Shown: piece after piece, positions 22,957 to 30,694 of the stretch | How the letters are laid out: each line of letters begins with the position of its first letter | Numbering within the stretch: the first letter of the stretch is position 1 | Source of the DNA: a virus | DNA: 47,389 nt | Reading direction: 5' to 3' (one strand) | IMG/VR virus record: IMGVR_UViG_3300045950_000330 | Span: 1 to 47,389 of that record | Notes under the pieces: model-generated | Seen by the model: the letters and a program-made list of their open reading frames with translations, nothing else | Databases searched by the model: none | Told to the model about the DNA's origin: nothing | Position numbers and translations under genes: made by a program

Positions 22957-24435
22957 TCAATCGTCCTTGGTTTCGGTTTTCTCGCCATCGGTCGCGCCGG
23001 CTTGCAGCGCGCCGGACTGATTGACGCGCCGCGGATCGATATCGAAGATCGCGCCCCGATTGTCCGCATCTCTCCAGAAATCTGCGGTTTCCTTCACAAC
23101 CTCGCGCCAGTCGCGCCCCCATGCGCCGATGAATTCCTGCGGCGACATGCGACCGGCGCGGACGGCGAGGATATCCGCCTGCAAATCCTTCAGCGGATCG
23201 ATCGGCTCGGTTGCCGGCATGATGTAAGTGTGCCGATAGCCGAGTTTGCGATCCCGTAGCTCACCGGCGAGGATTGCGGTTTCCTTAAACCGGGCAACGA
23301 TCCGATTCATCAGGAACGGCACAAGCACGAGCCATTGCATTTGCTCGATCAGCCGGCGAAACTCGATCTTGCCGGCGCGCAGCGAGGAGTAATTCGCGCG
23401 GCGCAAATCGCCGGTCAATTGATCGTATGTGATCATGCCGCCGGCCGCGATGCCCATAAGCACAGACAGTGCGACAGGCTCGAATTGTCCGGAACCGCTC
23501 GGCGCGAACGCCGATATCGTATCACCCGGCTCGCCGCGAAAAATCATCCCCGGCGACATTTCCTCAACCCGACGCCCGCGCTGATCCTCGCGCGTTTTCA
23601 CGGCGGCAAGATTCGTCGCCGGATTGTTCGACGATATCAGCAAGCCATAACACGCTTCCATGCGCGTCTTGACCACCATCGCATCGAGCAGATCGGCATA
23701 GTCGCGCACGCTCAACAGCGCCGGCGCCAAGATCGGCACGCCGCGCACCTGTCCGGCGCGCAGCGGCCGATAAAGATGGCAAACGTCCTTTCGCGCAACC
23801 AGATTCGACATGCGCGGGGCAACGATCGCGTGATCGCCGGGGTGCGATTGGTGTAGCCAATACCCCTCGCGCTCGCCCCATTCGCCGAGCGCGACGCCGA
23901 GGCGGGAATTGCGCGATTCGAAAACCCCGTCTCGCGTCTCATCGATATAATCGCCCTCAAGCACTTGCAGCGCGAGCGGAACCTTGCGATCGCCGTTGCG
24001 CGGACGCGGCACAAACCGCACGACCGCATCGCCACCCTCGGCCATCGACCGGAATGCAACCAATTGATCGCCGGCAAGATCGCGCTCGCCCTCGATATCG
24101 GCATTTTGCGCCCATTCGTCCCAAAGCGTCTGCGCCTTGCCATCGTCCCATGCGACATTAATGCCGGCGCCGATCGCGTGCGCGGCCAGAACGTCCATAC
24201 ACCGCGCGCCGATCCATGTGTTGCGCACAAGATCGCGCGATCGATCGCGCAGACGCGAAAGTGCTGGGCCGATTGCCGAGTTTGCGGAATCGCCGCGCGC
24301 CTTGAAGCTCGATCCACGACGGCCGAGCATGGCGCCGTCATAGGATCGCGACTGATCGAGCGCGTCGAAAGCATGCGCGCGGCGAACGGCGGCAGTCGGC
24401 GCGATCCATGCGAGCGCGCGAAGAAGGCGAGACAT
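22957..24435 (-). CDS. Portal protein (lambda gpB family)
   Basis: A 492-residue protein of the lambda-type portal family. RSYDGAMLGRRGSSFKARGDSANSAIGPALSRLRDRSRDLVRNTWIGARCMDVLAAHAIGAGI is the family opening; DVCHLYRPLRAGQVRGVPILAPALLSVRDYADLLDAMVVKTRMEACYGLLI and RRANYSSLRAGKIEFRRLIEQMQW follow. It forms the dodecameric ring at the portal vertex through which DNA is packaged and ejected. It ends three bases before the capsid fusion begins and starts twelve bases after gpW, lambda-like order W-B-capsid. Confidence 0.93.
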   Translation of the reverse strand: MSRLLRALAWIAPTAAVRRAHAFDALDQSRSYDGAMLGRRGSSFKARGDSANSAIGPALSRLRDRSRDLVRNTWIGARCMDVLAAHAIGAGINVAWDDGKAQTLWDEWAQNADIEGERDLAGDQLVAFRSMAEGGDAVVRFVPRPRNGDRKVPLALQVLEGDYIDETRDGVFESRNSRLGVALGEWGEREGYWLHQSHPGDHAIVAPRMSNLVARKDVCHLYRPLRAGQVRGVPILAPALLSVRDYADLLDAMVVKTRMEACYGLLISSNNPATNLAAVKTREDQRGRRVEEMSPGMIFRGEPGDTISAFAPSGSGQFEPVALSVLMGIAAGGMITYDQLTGDLRRANYSSLRAGKIEFRRLIEQMQWLVLVPFLMNRIVARFKETAILAGELRDRKLGYRHTYIMPATEPIDPLKDLQADILAVRAGRMSPQEFIGAWGRDWREVVKETADFWRDADNRGAIFDIDPRRVNQSGALQAGATDGEKTETKDD

Positions 24436-24447
24436 GATTGATCCCGA

Positions 24448-24657
24448 TCAGTCGCGACAATGCTCGGCATAAGTGACGCGCGGCAAAACGGAGGATGGCG
24501 ACACTTCGGCGAGCATATCGGCGAGCGTTGCTCGCATTTCCTCAAGCGAGCGAAATTCAGTCTCGCGCGCATCCGGCCCGGCGCCGAATTTGACTCGCTT
24601 GGCACCCGTGGCGATCGCCGCCTTGAGTGCGTCGATATCGGCTTGCGTGTAGGCCAT
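24448..24657 (-). CDS. Head-tail joining protein gpW family
   Basis: A 69-residue protein: MAYTQADIDALKAAIATGAKRVKFG, then TEFRSLEEMRATLADMLAEV. This matches the lambda gpW family, which stabilises DNA in the head and gives the site for tail attachment. ATG 24657 is preceded by GGAG at a nine-base spacing. Position between terminase and portal is as in lambda. Confidence 0.85.
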   Translation of the reverse strand: MAYTQADIDALKAAIATGAKRVKFGAGPDARETEFRSLEEMRATLADMLAEVSPSSVLPRVTYAEHCRD

Positions 24658-24662
24658 AACGA

Positions 24663-25049
24663 TCAAGCTCCGCGATCCGACGCGCGAAACAGCGTGAATT
24701 GCCTGAGCGGAGGCGAAACCATGCGCGGGCCGCCCGGCGTAATAACGCCGACGATCGCAATCTCGGCAATCACAAAAAAACGGCCCCTATGCTCGACCGT
24801 TTTCACATCGGCGCCTCGAATGAATGCGACGGCGACAATACCGCACGCAGCCGGATCGCCGGCCTCGCGGTTGACGGCAGCAATCGCGGCGTCGCGATCG
24901 TCGGCCAATACCGCGACAAAACGCTCGATTTGCGCGGCCGTGTCGCAGACAAGACCGGCGGATTGCATAATCTCGTCGCTCTGCGCCCCGGCCGGCGCGG
25001 AAGCGACTGCGAGACAAAACGCTAACACAATGGCGGCGAGCTTGCGCAT
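24663..25049 (-). CDS. Exported protein of unknown function in packaging region
   Basis: A 128-residue protein with a clear Sec signal peptide (MRKLAAIVLAFCLAVASAPAGAQS, likely cut after AGA). The mature part contains AGLVCDTAAQIERFVAVLADDRDAAIAAVNREAGDPAACGIVAVAFIRGADV, with two cysteines that may form a disulfide. No enzyme motif was seen. A periplasmic protein in the middle of a head operon is out of place and suggests a moron gene acting on the host envelope. GGAG lies upstream of the ATG at 25049. Similar unknown exported proteins are common in Rhizobiales prophages, but the role is unknown. Confidence 0.65.
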   Translation of the reverse strand: MRKLAAIVLAFCLAVASAPAGAQSDEIMQSAGLVCDTAAQIERFVAVLADDRDAAIAAVNREAGDPAACGIVAVAFIRGADVKTVEHRGRFFVIAEIAIVGVITPGGPRMVSPPLRQFTLFRASDRGA

Positions 25050-25153
25050 GTGATATGCTCCGGAAAAATCGGCCGACATTTTGCCGAACGCGCCGGCCGT
25101 CGCGTTGCCGGATCGCTAGCATTCCGTCCGGCGCGGTCGTTTGTTGCCGACGA

Positions 25154-25282
25154 TCAAGCTGGCAGCGAGCCTTTCGGTTTGCGCGGCTTGCGCGGCTTTT
25201 TAGCCGGAGCCGCCGGCTTGAGATATGCGCGCGCAAACCAGCCGGCGATAAGGCCGAGCACCAATGCGGTAATTGTCCACAT
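25154..25282 (-). CDS. Tiny membrane protein with Lys/Pro-rich tail
   Basis: A 42-residue frame (ATG 25282) with one hydrophobic segment (MWTITALVLGLIAGWFARAYL) and a basic tail (KPAAPAKKPRKPRKPKG). GGAG lies nine bases upstream of this ATG. An in-frame ATG at 25297 would add five residues. It follows a terminator directly, so it would be the first gene after that control point. Role unknown; small single-span phage proteins near terminase genes can be holin-like or packaging-associated. Confidence 0.5.
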   Translation of the reverse strand: MWTITALVLGLIAGWFARAYLKPAAPAKKPRKPRKPKGSLPA

Positions 25283-25305
25283 AATCCATTGCTCCATCCA
25301 TCGAG

Positions 25306-25348
25306 AAAAAGAAAACGCGCGGGCCGGCCACTCAGCCGACGCCGCGCG
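25306..25348 (-). terminator. Intrinsic terminator inside the late operon
   Basis: On the minus strand CGCGCGG (25348-25342) pairs with CCGCGCG (25322-25316) around a 19-base loop that itself can pair, followed by TTTTCTTTTT. A U-tract this good after a GC stem is a strong intrinsic terminator. It lies between terminase and the head genes, all on one strand, so something must let polymerase through for head genes to be made. Confidence 0.75.
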
Positions 25349-25352
25349 CTGT

Positions 25353-25500
25353 GTCATGTCGCCCATGACCACGCGGGACTCGTTGGCTCTTGCGCTTCAC
25401 CTTACCGCACGGCGGTTAAAGGCTTCGCCTGCCCGGCCGGTACGACAGCGGCCTTCACTCCTCCGGCGCGTTACTCAACGCTACGCTTACAATCCGTTTC
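25353..25500 (-). ncRNA. Candidate structured RNA upstream of the internal terminator
   Basis: Between the terL stop and the terminator, about 150 bases on the minus strand contain a run of hairpins: GCGTT/AACGC with a GAGT loop (25481-25468), GGCCG/CGGCC (25453-25435), AGGC/GCCT with a GAA loop (25430-25420), ACCGC/GCGGT with a CGT loop (25416-25404), and GTCATG/CATGAC (25369-25353). No protein frame with family features covers it. The CCGCG between the last two hairpins and the terminator could pair with the terminator's 5' arm, an attenuator-like option. No known RNA family was recognised. A leader RNA, a polymerase-binding anti-termination RNA or a packaging RNA are all possible. Confidence 0.45.
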
Positions 25501-25529
25501 GACGCGGCGATCGCTGATCGGATCGAACA

Positions 25530-27671
25530 TCATCGCCACAACCATCCCCCGGTTTCGCGGCCGAGCCATCCGCCGGCGCCGGTTTCTTTCACCGGCACCA
25601 GCGTCTCAGCGGCAGGCCCAACGGGTGGGGCACAACCCCGATCTGTGGCCGGAGCGGAGTCGGTGGGCACGGAGTCGATGGGAGCGACATCGCCGGACCC
25701 CGACTCCGTCTCCGGCCGATCCGATGCAGCGGAGCCATCTGCATCGGAAGATGTAGACGGCGAAAACGTTGCCGGCATCGCAGAACGTATCTGCACCGCG
25801 AGCGGACGCGGCGCGAAAAGATCGCCTTGCTGCAAGAGCGGCGCCGCGCGGTCGCGCGCGAGCAAGCGCCATTCCTCATCGGTCATGCGCGAGAGGCCGA
25901 GGTGATCGGCAAGCGCCATGTTGTAGATGCGGCAATCGAGGAAATGGTTTTCCTCTTTGCCCCGGATCGCCCAAGCCTTCGCAACCCGGCCGCGCGTGCG
26001 CACCTCGGCGAGATATTCCGCCGTGACTTGGCGGAAATACACCTCATCGAGCCACTTGCCGAAATGGCAAAAGCCCGGCGGATCGGTTTCGCGGCCGGCG
26101 GTTTTACCCTCGCGGCGCAAATCCTCATACCAGTGGCCTTTCAGCGACCATGTGCCGACAGGCCAAACGCTCGCGCCGCCTTGCAGCTTGCGGCCGGCGA
26201 GATCGATATCGACAAGGCTCGGCGTGCCGAGCGCAGGCCGCGACCAGCCATCAACACCTTTCAGCGCATAGGCGTTGTGGCGAGTGCGGCACCATTCATA
26301 GACGACATGCGAACGATAACCTGAGTCAACACCGAACGCATCGACGCGGCGGCGGCCGCCGAAGGCGTCGGGATATTCCCGATCGTACACCTCGGCGAGT
26401 TTCAGGAAGGCGCCGCCGTGCGGATCGGTCGTGTCGCCTTCGAGCACATGCGTGTCGATCACCCACGACTCGCGATTCGGCGCATAGGCGACGATCTCGA
26501 CATAGATGCCGCGCATCTGCACGTCCGCCGCGCCGACCAGCATCAGGCCGCGCGGCGGGATATGGCCGCGCCGATAATCCTCGCGACGTTCCAGCAAGCG
26601 AACGTGATCAGGCGCGTCGCCCTTCATCTCGTAGGCTTCGCCGAGCGTCAAATTGTAGAACGCCTTGAGCTTCGACGGATCGCTTTGCGCATCGAGCCAT
26701 CGCTTCGCGATCGTATCCCACGGAACGAATGGCGACGACAGCGCGTCGAAATGATAGGATCGATGGCGGCCGGGGCCGGGCGCCGTCGCGATCCAGCGGC
26801 CGCCGCGCACGAGCGCGACCTTCTCGTGCGCTTCGATCACGACGCCGCAGCACGGCGCGACGTAATGCGCGTTATACGGATAGGTTTCGTTGAACCGGAA
26901 ATTCGGCCCGAAGCGAAACGGAAACTCGTCGCCGCAACCGGGACAGCGCACATGCCACAGGCGCTGATCGCCGGCCTTGTAGCGTTCTGTAATATAGCAC
27001 GCGCCATCGATCGTCGGCGTCGATATCGCCGTGTCCTTCCAGTCGCCGGCGGCGAGAAACGCCTCGCGGCGCGCCTCGATCATCGTGTGCGGCGAGCCTT
27101 GCCCGTCCAGATCGGCCGGATACTCGCTCGCCTCGTCGCGGATGATCCGCTTTTTCGTTTTCGAGCGAAGGTCGGCGGCCGAATTGGCGATCGCGAGCGA
27201 GAGCGACCCGCCGGGATAGCGCTTGTTATACGCCGTCGATCCCTCGCCGGAGCGCGCGACTTGCGGATAGACCTTCGCTTTCAATGCCGGCGTTTGCTCG
27301 ATCGCGGGATTGAGCTTGTCGCGCAAAAAGTCGTCAAGCGCGCTATCGGTAGGCTGCACAAGCAGAATGCCGCCGACAGGATCGACGTCGATCGAATAAC
27401 CGACGCCGGCAATCGCCATCACGGTGAAGCCGGTCTGCGCCGACTTTTGCACAACTTGCTCATTGACCGGAGAGTCCGGTCCCATGTTGTCAAGCGGCTC
27501 GCAAATGTACGGCGTCAACGCCGCATCCCATTTATCGCCGGCGCGCGGGCCGTCCGGTACGATGAGGTTGCGCGCCGCCCATTGCGACGGAGTCAATTGT
27601 TCCGGCGGCTCGATTAGATCGATAAAGCCGCGCGCGACGATGGCGAGGGTGGTGTGACGAAACTCAAGCAT
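25530..27671 (-). CDS. Terminase large subunit (lambda gpA family)
   Basis: A 713-residue protein. LTPSQWAARNLIVPDGPRAGDKWDAALTPYICEPLDNMGPDSPVNEQVVQKSAQTGFTVMAIAGVGYSID is the family start, with the Walker-A-like QKSAQTGFT. IIRDEASEYPADLDGQG holds the acidic Walker B region. WHVRCPGCGDEFPF with a later CCG forms the zinc-ribbon insert. VDAFGVDSGYRSHVVYEWCR begins the nuclease domain. It packages DNA with ATP and cuts at cos or pac. ATG 27671 overlaps the TerS stop; an in-frame ATG at 27686 would add five residues. The last 90 residues are a Ser/Asp/Pro-rich low-complexity tail ending in GWLGRETGGWLWR, absent from lambda gpA. Confidence 0.93.
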   Translation of the reverse strand: MLEFRHTTLAIVARGFIDLIEPPEQLTPSQWAARNLIVPDGPRAGDKWDAALTPYICEPLDNMGPDSPVNEQVVQKSAQTGFTVMAIAGVGYSIDVDPVGGILLVQPTDSALDDFLRDKLNPAIEQTPALKAKVYPQVARSGEGSTAYNKRYPGGSLSLAIANSAADLRSKTKKRIIRDEASEYPADLDGQGSPHTMIEARREAFLAAGDWKDTAISTPTIDGACYITERYKAGDQRLWHVRCPGCGDEFPFRFGPNFRFNETYPYNAHYVAPCCGVVIEAHEKVALVRGGRWIATAPGPGRHRSYHFDALSSPFVPWDTIAKRWLDAQSDPSKLKAFYNLTLGEAYEMKGDAPDHVRLLERREDYRRGHIPPRGLMLVGAADVQMRGIYVEIVAYAPNRESWVIDTHVLEGDTTDPHGGAFLKLAEVYDREYPDAFGGRRRVDAFGVDSGYRSHVVYEWCRTRHNAYALKGVDGWSRPALGTPSLVDIDLAGRKLQGGASVWPVGTWSLKGHWYEDLRREGKTAGRETDPPGFCHFGKWLDEVYFRQVTAEYLAEVRTRGRVAKAWAIRGKEENHFLDCRIYNMALADHLGLSRMTDEEWRLLARDRAAPLLQQGDLFAPRPLAVQIRSAMPATFSPSTSSDADGSAASDRPETESGSGDVAPIDSVPTDSAPATDRGCAPPVGPAAETLVPVKETGAGGWLGRETGGWLWR

Positions 27672-28359
27672 GATCCGGCGCGACATGCGCGGCCGGATCG
27701 AGATCGCCCCAAAGCATAATCACGGGTTCATCAATCGGCAGCGCGGCGTCATCCTTTCCTTGCGTGTCGGCCACAAGCTTTTGCAGCGCGGCCACGATCG
27801 CAACGCGCGTCGCGCGTGCGGATTTTTTCAGGTAGGCGCGGGCGCCGGCGGCACCCTCGCGGGCGACTGCAGTGGCGCACTCATCGGCGCCATGCGGCAA
27901 ACGCTCGATCGCGGCAACGATCGCCTCGGCGCATTTCGCAACATCATCGGCGAGCTTCGCCACCGGCACAAGCTCGCCGAGCCTTTGACGCACCTCAATC
28001 TCGGCGAGATCGGCGCGATACTTTTTCTCGCGCGCCTGCGCGTCGCGATAACTCGGATCGCCGGTAAAATTGCCTGACGGCGGCGCGTCATCGTCGCCGT
28101 CAAAGAACGACTTGGTTTCGGCACCAAGCTCGCGCGCGGCGTCCCCTACCTCGTTTCGCGCCAAATTGTACTGCGCGAGGTTGACAAGCTTTGTCCCGCG
28201 TGGGCCAGGACGCGTCTCGATCTTACCGGCGCCCTCAAGCTTGGCGACATGCTCGGCGATCGTCTGGCGCGAGACATTCTTGATCCGCGCGATCTCGGCG
28301 ATCGGAAGCCATAGGCCATCATCGGGCGCCGGCGGCGCCGCACCGTCCGGCGCGATCAT
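27664..28359 (-). CDS. Terminase small subunit-like (Nu1-type HTH)
   Basis: A 231-residue protein. Residues about 17-65 form a winged helix-turn-helix (WLPIAEIARIKNVSRQTIAEHVAKLEGAGKIETRPGPRGTKLVN) as in Nu1-like DNA-recognition subunits. Residues about 105-200 form a charged helical region (SYRDAQAREKKYRADLAEIEVRQRLGELVPVAKLADDVAKCAEAIVAAIERLP), the oligomerisation part common to lambda-type TerS and Mu-type homologues. It lies immediately before and overlaps the large subunit. No good Shine-Dalgarno precedes its ATG; a tandem repeat occupies that site. Confidence 0.82.
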   Translation of the reverse strand: MIAPDGAAPPAPDDGLWLPIAEIARIKNVSRQTIAEHVAKLEGAGKIETRPGPRGTKLVNLAQYNLARNEVGDAARELGAETKSFFDGDDDAPPSGNFTGDPSYRDAQAREKKYRADLAEIEVRQRLGELVPVAKLADDVAKCAEAIVAAIERLPHGADECATAVAREGAAGARAYLKKSARATRVAIVAALQKLVADTQGKDDAALPIDEPVIMLWGDLDPAAHVAPDHA

Positions 28360-28361
28360 GT

Positions 28362-28388
28362 GTCAGGTCCGTCAGGTCCGTCAGGTCA
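28362..28388. repeat. Three tandem 9-base repeats just before terS
   Basis: Two exact copies of GTCAGGTCC (28362-28370 and 28371-28379) are followed by a third with one change (28380-28388, GTCAGGTCA). They abut the terS start codon. Repeats bound by the small terminase (R sites at cos, or a pac site) often lie here, so that is the leading inference. A translational control site is another, since they occupy the ribosome-binding position. Confidence 0.7.
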
Positions 28389-28463
28389 GTTTTTTCTCTA
28401 CGTCGCTAGCGATATTTCGGGCCGCCGCGCGGGCGCAGGCCGGGAGGGTGCGGGAAGGACCCA

Positions 28464-29090
28464 CTATTTTGCAAGCAATCGACCGAGTTCATGATCGAGG
28501 CGCTTGGCGAGCACGCGCGGCGCCGTCGTCTCAAAGGCCGCGCGAGACTGATCGCGCGGCAATTCGACCGGAATCGCCGGGCCGTAAAGCTTGGCGATCG
28601 GAAAGCGTGCGCGGCCGAGGCGCTTGTACACGTTGTCGCCATAGCGCGCGACGATGAATGTGCCGGGGAACACCCGGCGGGTATTCCACGGCGCCGCGCT
28701 GACGCCCTTTTTCGTTTGCCTTACTCCGAAAGCGGCAAGCGGCGTAAAGCTCCCCTTGGCGACGACGGCCGCGACCAGTGATGCGGGCGAGGCTGGCATA
28801 GTCGACAGCGCAGACCGAACAACGCCGTATTTCAGTCCGGTTTGCTTGACCAGCGCCCGCGCCATCGCTGTACGCACCTCGCTCACAGTGCGATTGAGCG
28901 CGCGCGCCACGGCGGCCGGCGCCTGTATGGCGGCTTGGCTCAAGAGCGTGGCAAGCTCGCCGATCTCTTTCGACTCAACATGCAGCGCGATATGGCCGCC
29001 GGCAAAACCGCCGAGCAGATCGCGGACGCGGCCGGCAATCGCGCCATCCGGCGAGATCGCATGACCGTAAACGCGCGAGGCCTTCGCCAT
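28464..29090 (-). CDS. Minor tail protein Z-like (GpZ family)
   Basis: A 208-residue protein starting MAKASRVYGHAI. LATLLSQAAIQAPAAVARALNRTVSEVRTAMARALVKQTGLKYGVVRSAL, a beta segment LVAAVVAKGSFTPLAAFGVRQTKKGVSAAPWNTRRVFPGTFIV and FPIAKLYGPAIPVELPRD match the prophage minor tail protein Z family, which in lambda is needed for joining tail and head. The gene is upstream of terS rather than in the tail cluster, an unusual but seen-elsewhere arrangement. The longer upstream frame lacks family features. Confidence 0.75.
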   Translation of the reverse strand: MAKASRVYGHAISPDGAIAGRVRDLLGGFAGGHIALHVESKEIGELATLLSQAAIQAPAAVARALNRTVSEVRTAMARALVKQTGLKYGVVRSALSTMPASPASLVAAVVAKGSFTPLAAFGVRQTKKGVSAAPWNTRRVFPGTFIVARYGDNVYKRLGRARFPIAKLYGPAIPVELPRDQSRAAFETTAPRVLAKRLDHELGRLLAK

Positions 29091-29094
29091 AGGC

Positions 29095-29295
29095 TCACCT
29101 CTTGCCCAGCCGCATCGCCCGCAATTGCGCGAGGCGTTGCGTTGCCGCGCGGCCGAGCGCGCCGGAACGCGCATCCTCGATCAGCGTGCGGCCGACATAG
29201 CCGGCGGACGCGGCGGCAGCGCGCAAATCGCCGCGCGACAAGGCCGAGGCGCCGGCCGAGATCGCCCGGCCGCGCTCCTTGCAGCGGCACCCCAT
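29095..29295 (-). CDS. Small unknown protein
   Basis: A 66-residue frame starting MGCRCKERGRAISAG. It has a CxC near the start and then an Ala/Arg-rich helical sequence (RGDLRAAAASAGYVGRTLIEDARSGALGRAATQRLAQLRAMRLGKR). It fits tightly (four bases) against the GpZ-like gene and two bases from the gene upstream, supporting it as real. No function recognised. Confidence 0.55.
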   Translation of the reverse strand: MGCRCKERGRAISAGASALSRGDLRAAAASAGYVGRTLIEDARSGALGRAATQRLAQLRAMRLGKR

Positions 29296-29297
29296 GA

Positions 29298-29501
29298 TCA
29301 CATCCCTCGACAGGCATCGGCGATCTCGCGCGGCGAGCAATCGCCATCCGGCTGCCGCGCCGGCTTAGCGGCGATACAGGCTTTCGGCAGACAGATTTGG
29401 TGACGCGCGTTGTTGCCGTAAAACCGCACGATCACCCCGTCGGCAAACACCTCGACAACCTCGGCTCGCACCGTGACGATCTCGCGCGCGGCAACGTCCA
29501 T
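29298..29501 (-). CDS. Small unknown protein
   Basis: A 67-residue frame starting MDVAAREIVTVRAEVVEVFADGVIVRFYGNN, a short beta-barrel-like pattern of alternating hydrophobic residues, then a Cys-containing C-terminal part (QICLPKACIA, GDCSPREIADACRGM). A GTG nine bases earlier is an alternative start. It is co-directional and closely spaced with its neighbours. No function recognised. Confidence 0.5.
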   Translation of the reverse strand: MDVAAREIVTVRAEVVEVFADGVIVRFYGNNARHQICLPKACIAAKPARQPDGDCSPREIADACRGM

Positions 29502-29597
29502 TGCGATCACTGCTATAGGTTAAAATTAGCGTCATGGCACACAGCGGCCATCGACAAAACACGACTGCCTCGATGCCGCCGGCGCCATAAACGCCGA

Positions 29598-29627
29598 GGC
29601 GCCGCAAGCGGAATACGCTGCGGCGCC
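29598..29627. other. Strong hairpin in a 176-base gap
   Basis: GGCGCCGCA and TGCGGCGCC form a nine-base stem that extends inwards by GCG/CGC with one bulge. No U-tract follows on the minus strand, so it is not a standard terminator. TTGACA lies upstream on the minus strand at 29658-29663, but no good -10 follows. The rest of 29502-29677 shows no gene. Confidence 0.35.
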
Positions 29628-29677
29628 TTGCTGCCCTTTTGGGACGGTTCGGGTATATGTCAAGCGCCTCTTTCCGG

Positions 29678-30640
29678 TCAAGCGGCAGGGGTGCAATCGC
29701 GGTAAAACTGGCGATTTTTCGCGCCCTTCCCTTCGATCGCAGCGCGTGCCGCCCGCGACTCATCGCGCAGCCTTTTGCGCTCGGCCCGGCGCAAAGCCGC
29801 CGCCTCGCGCCGCTGCACCAGCTCGCGCGCGATCGCCTCTTGCCGCCGATCCGGCGCCAGCGGCACGATGGCGTGCGGGGCAACTCGCGTGGAGCTCACG
29901 ACCGGACGCGGCGGCGCGGCGGGGCAAAGCCACGGAGTCGGCGGCGAGGCCGGCGACAGCACATCGTGGTCGCACAGGACGCCGGACAGGGCGGCGGCCA
30001 GGCGCCGCAGCGCCGCATGCCAGATCGAAAATTCCGCGCGCGCCTCGGCCAGCGCGGCGACGCTGGGATTGTCCCAGCGCAGCGGCGAGCGCGGCGCTTG
30101 CCAGAAATTATACGGCTCGACCGCCGCGCGGCGACCGGAATTGGCCGCGAGCACCACCAACGCGCCATCCCTATCGACGCCCATCACGATCGGCCTGCCG
30201 TTCGACGGCCGCAATTGCGGGCCGGGCACGGGCGAGCCGACGTCCCATTCCGGCGCGCGGCCCATCACCGCGTAATGGATCACGATCGCCGCCGGATTGA
30301 AACGCGCCGTCGCCACCCGCGCGGCGGCGTCCGGATCGAGATCGTACCAATGGCCGAGAATGTCGCGCATGGCCGCGAGCGGATCGCCGCCGTCGCCAAC
30401 CGCCGCCGCGCTCGGCAATCGCCTGACCGCCGCGCCGACCGCCAGCGCATCCGGATGCGGCTCACCGGGCACGCATCCGAGCGGATCGCCGTGACCGATG
30501 CGGCTTGCGTCGATCCGCACGCCAAGCGTCGCATAACGGCCGATCGCCTCCCACGGCGTCGCCGTCACCGGCAAGCCCTTCGGCAATTCGTCGCGAAACG
30601 CCCATTGCAGCAAACATTCGATCCCGATCCGCTTTTTCAT
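29678..30640 (-). CDS. Unknown phage protein between origin and packaging genes
   Basis: A 320-residue protein of unknown function. MKKRIGIECLLQWAFRDELPKG at the start is followed by DILGHWYDLDPDAAARVATARFNPAAIVIHYAVMGRAPEWDVG, GRPIVMGVDRDGALVVLAANSGRRAAVEPYNFW and a helical WHAALRRLAAALSGVL. The C-terminus is strongly basic and helical (RREAAALRRAERKRLRDESRAARAAIEG), suggestive of nucleic acid binding. It is the first gene downstream of the iteron region, so a replication or late-control role is possible, by position only. Confidence 0.65.
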   Translation of the reverse strand: MKKRIGIECLLQWAFRDELPKGLPVTATPWEAIGRYATLGVRIDASRIGHGDPLGCVPGEPHPDALAVGAAVRRLPSAAAVGDGGDPLAAMRDILGHWYDLDPDAAARVATARFNPAAIVIHYAVMGRAPEWDVGSPVPGPQLRPSNGRPIVMGVDRDGALVVLAANSGRRAAVEPYNFWQAPRSPLRWDNPSVAALAEARAEFSIWHAALRRLAAALSGVLCDHDVLSPASPPTPWLCPAAPPRPVVSSTRVAPHAIVPLAPDRRQEAIARELVQRREAAALRRAERKRLRDESRAARAAIEGKGAKNRQFYRDCTPAA

Positions 30641-30657
30641 GGTCTGCTTGCCATTTT

Positions 30658-30694
30658 CGGTTGCGATGACGCTATGACACTATCGTGACGCTTT
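30658..30694. repeat. 37-base inverted repeat, left arm
   Basis: This 37-base sequence is perfectly reverse-complementary to 30922-30958. Each arm holds two TGACGCT copies and an inner ATGACACTATCGTGAC segment. The arms bound the origin candidate. Confidence 0.95.

Noticed and set aside
25050-25517. Protein-coding + strand frames over the hairpin region
   Set aside because: They run opposite to all genes around, have no family features and change frame repeatedly over the palindromic hairpins.
28362-28388. CRISPR array
   Set aside because: The three repeats are nine bases long and directly adjacent with no spacers; no cas genes are near.
29635-29663. Sigma-70 promoter before 29298-29501
   Set aside because: TTGACA is present at 29663-29658 on the minus strand, but the hexamer at the right distance (AAAAGG) is not a -10 box.
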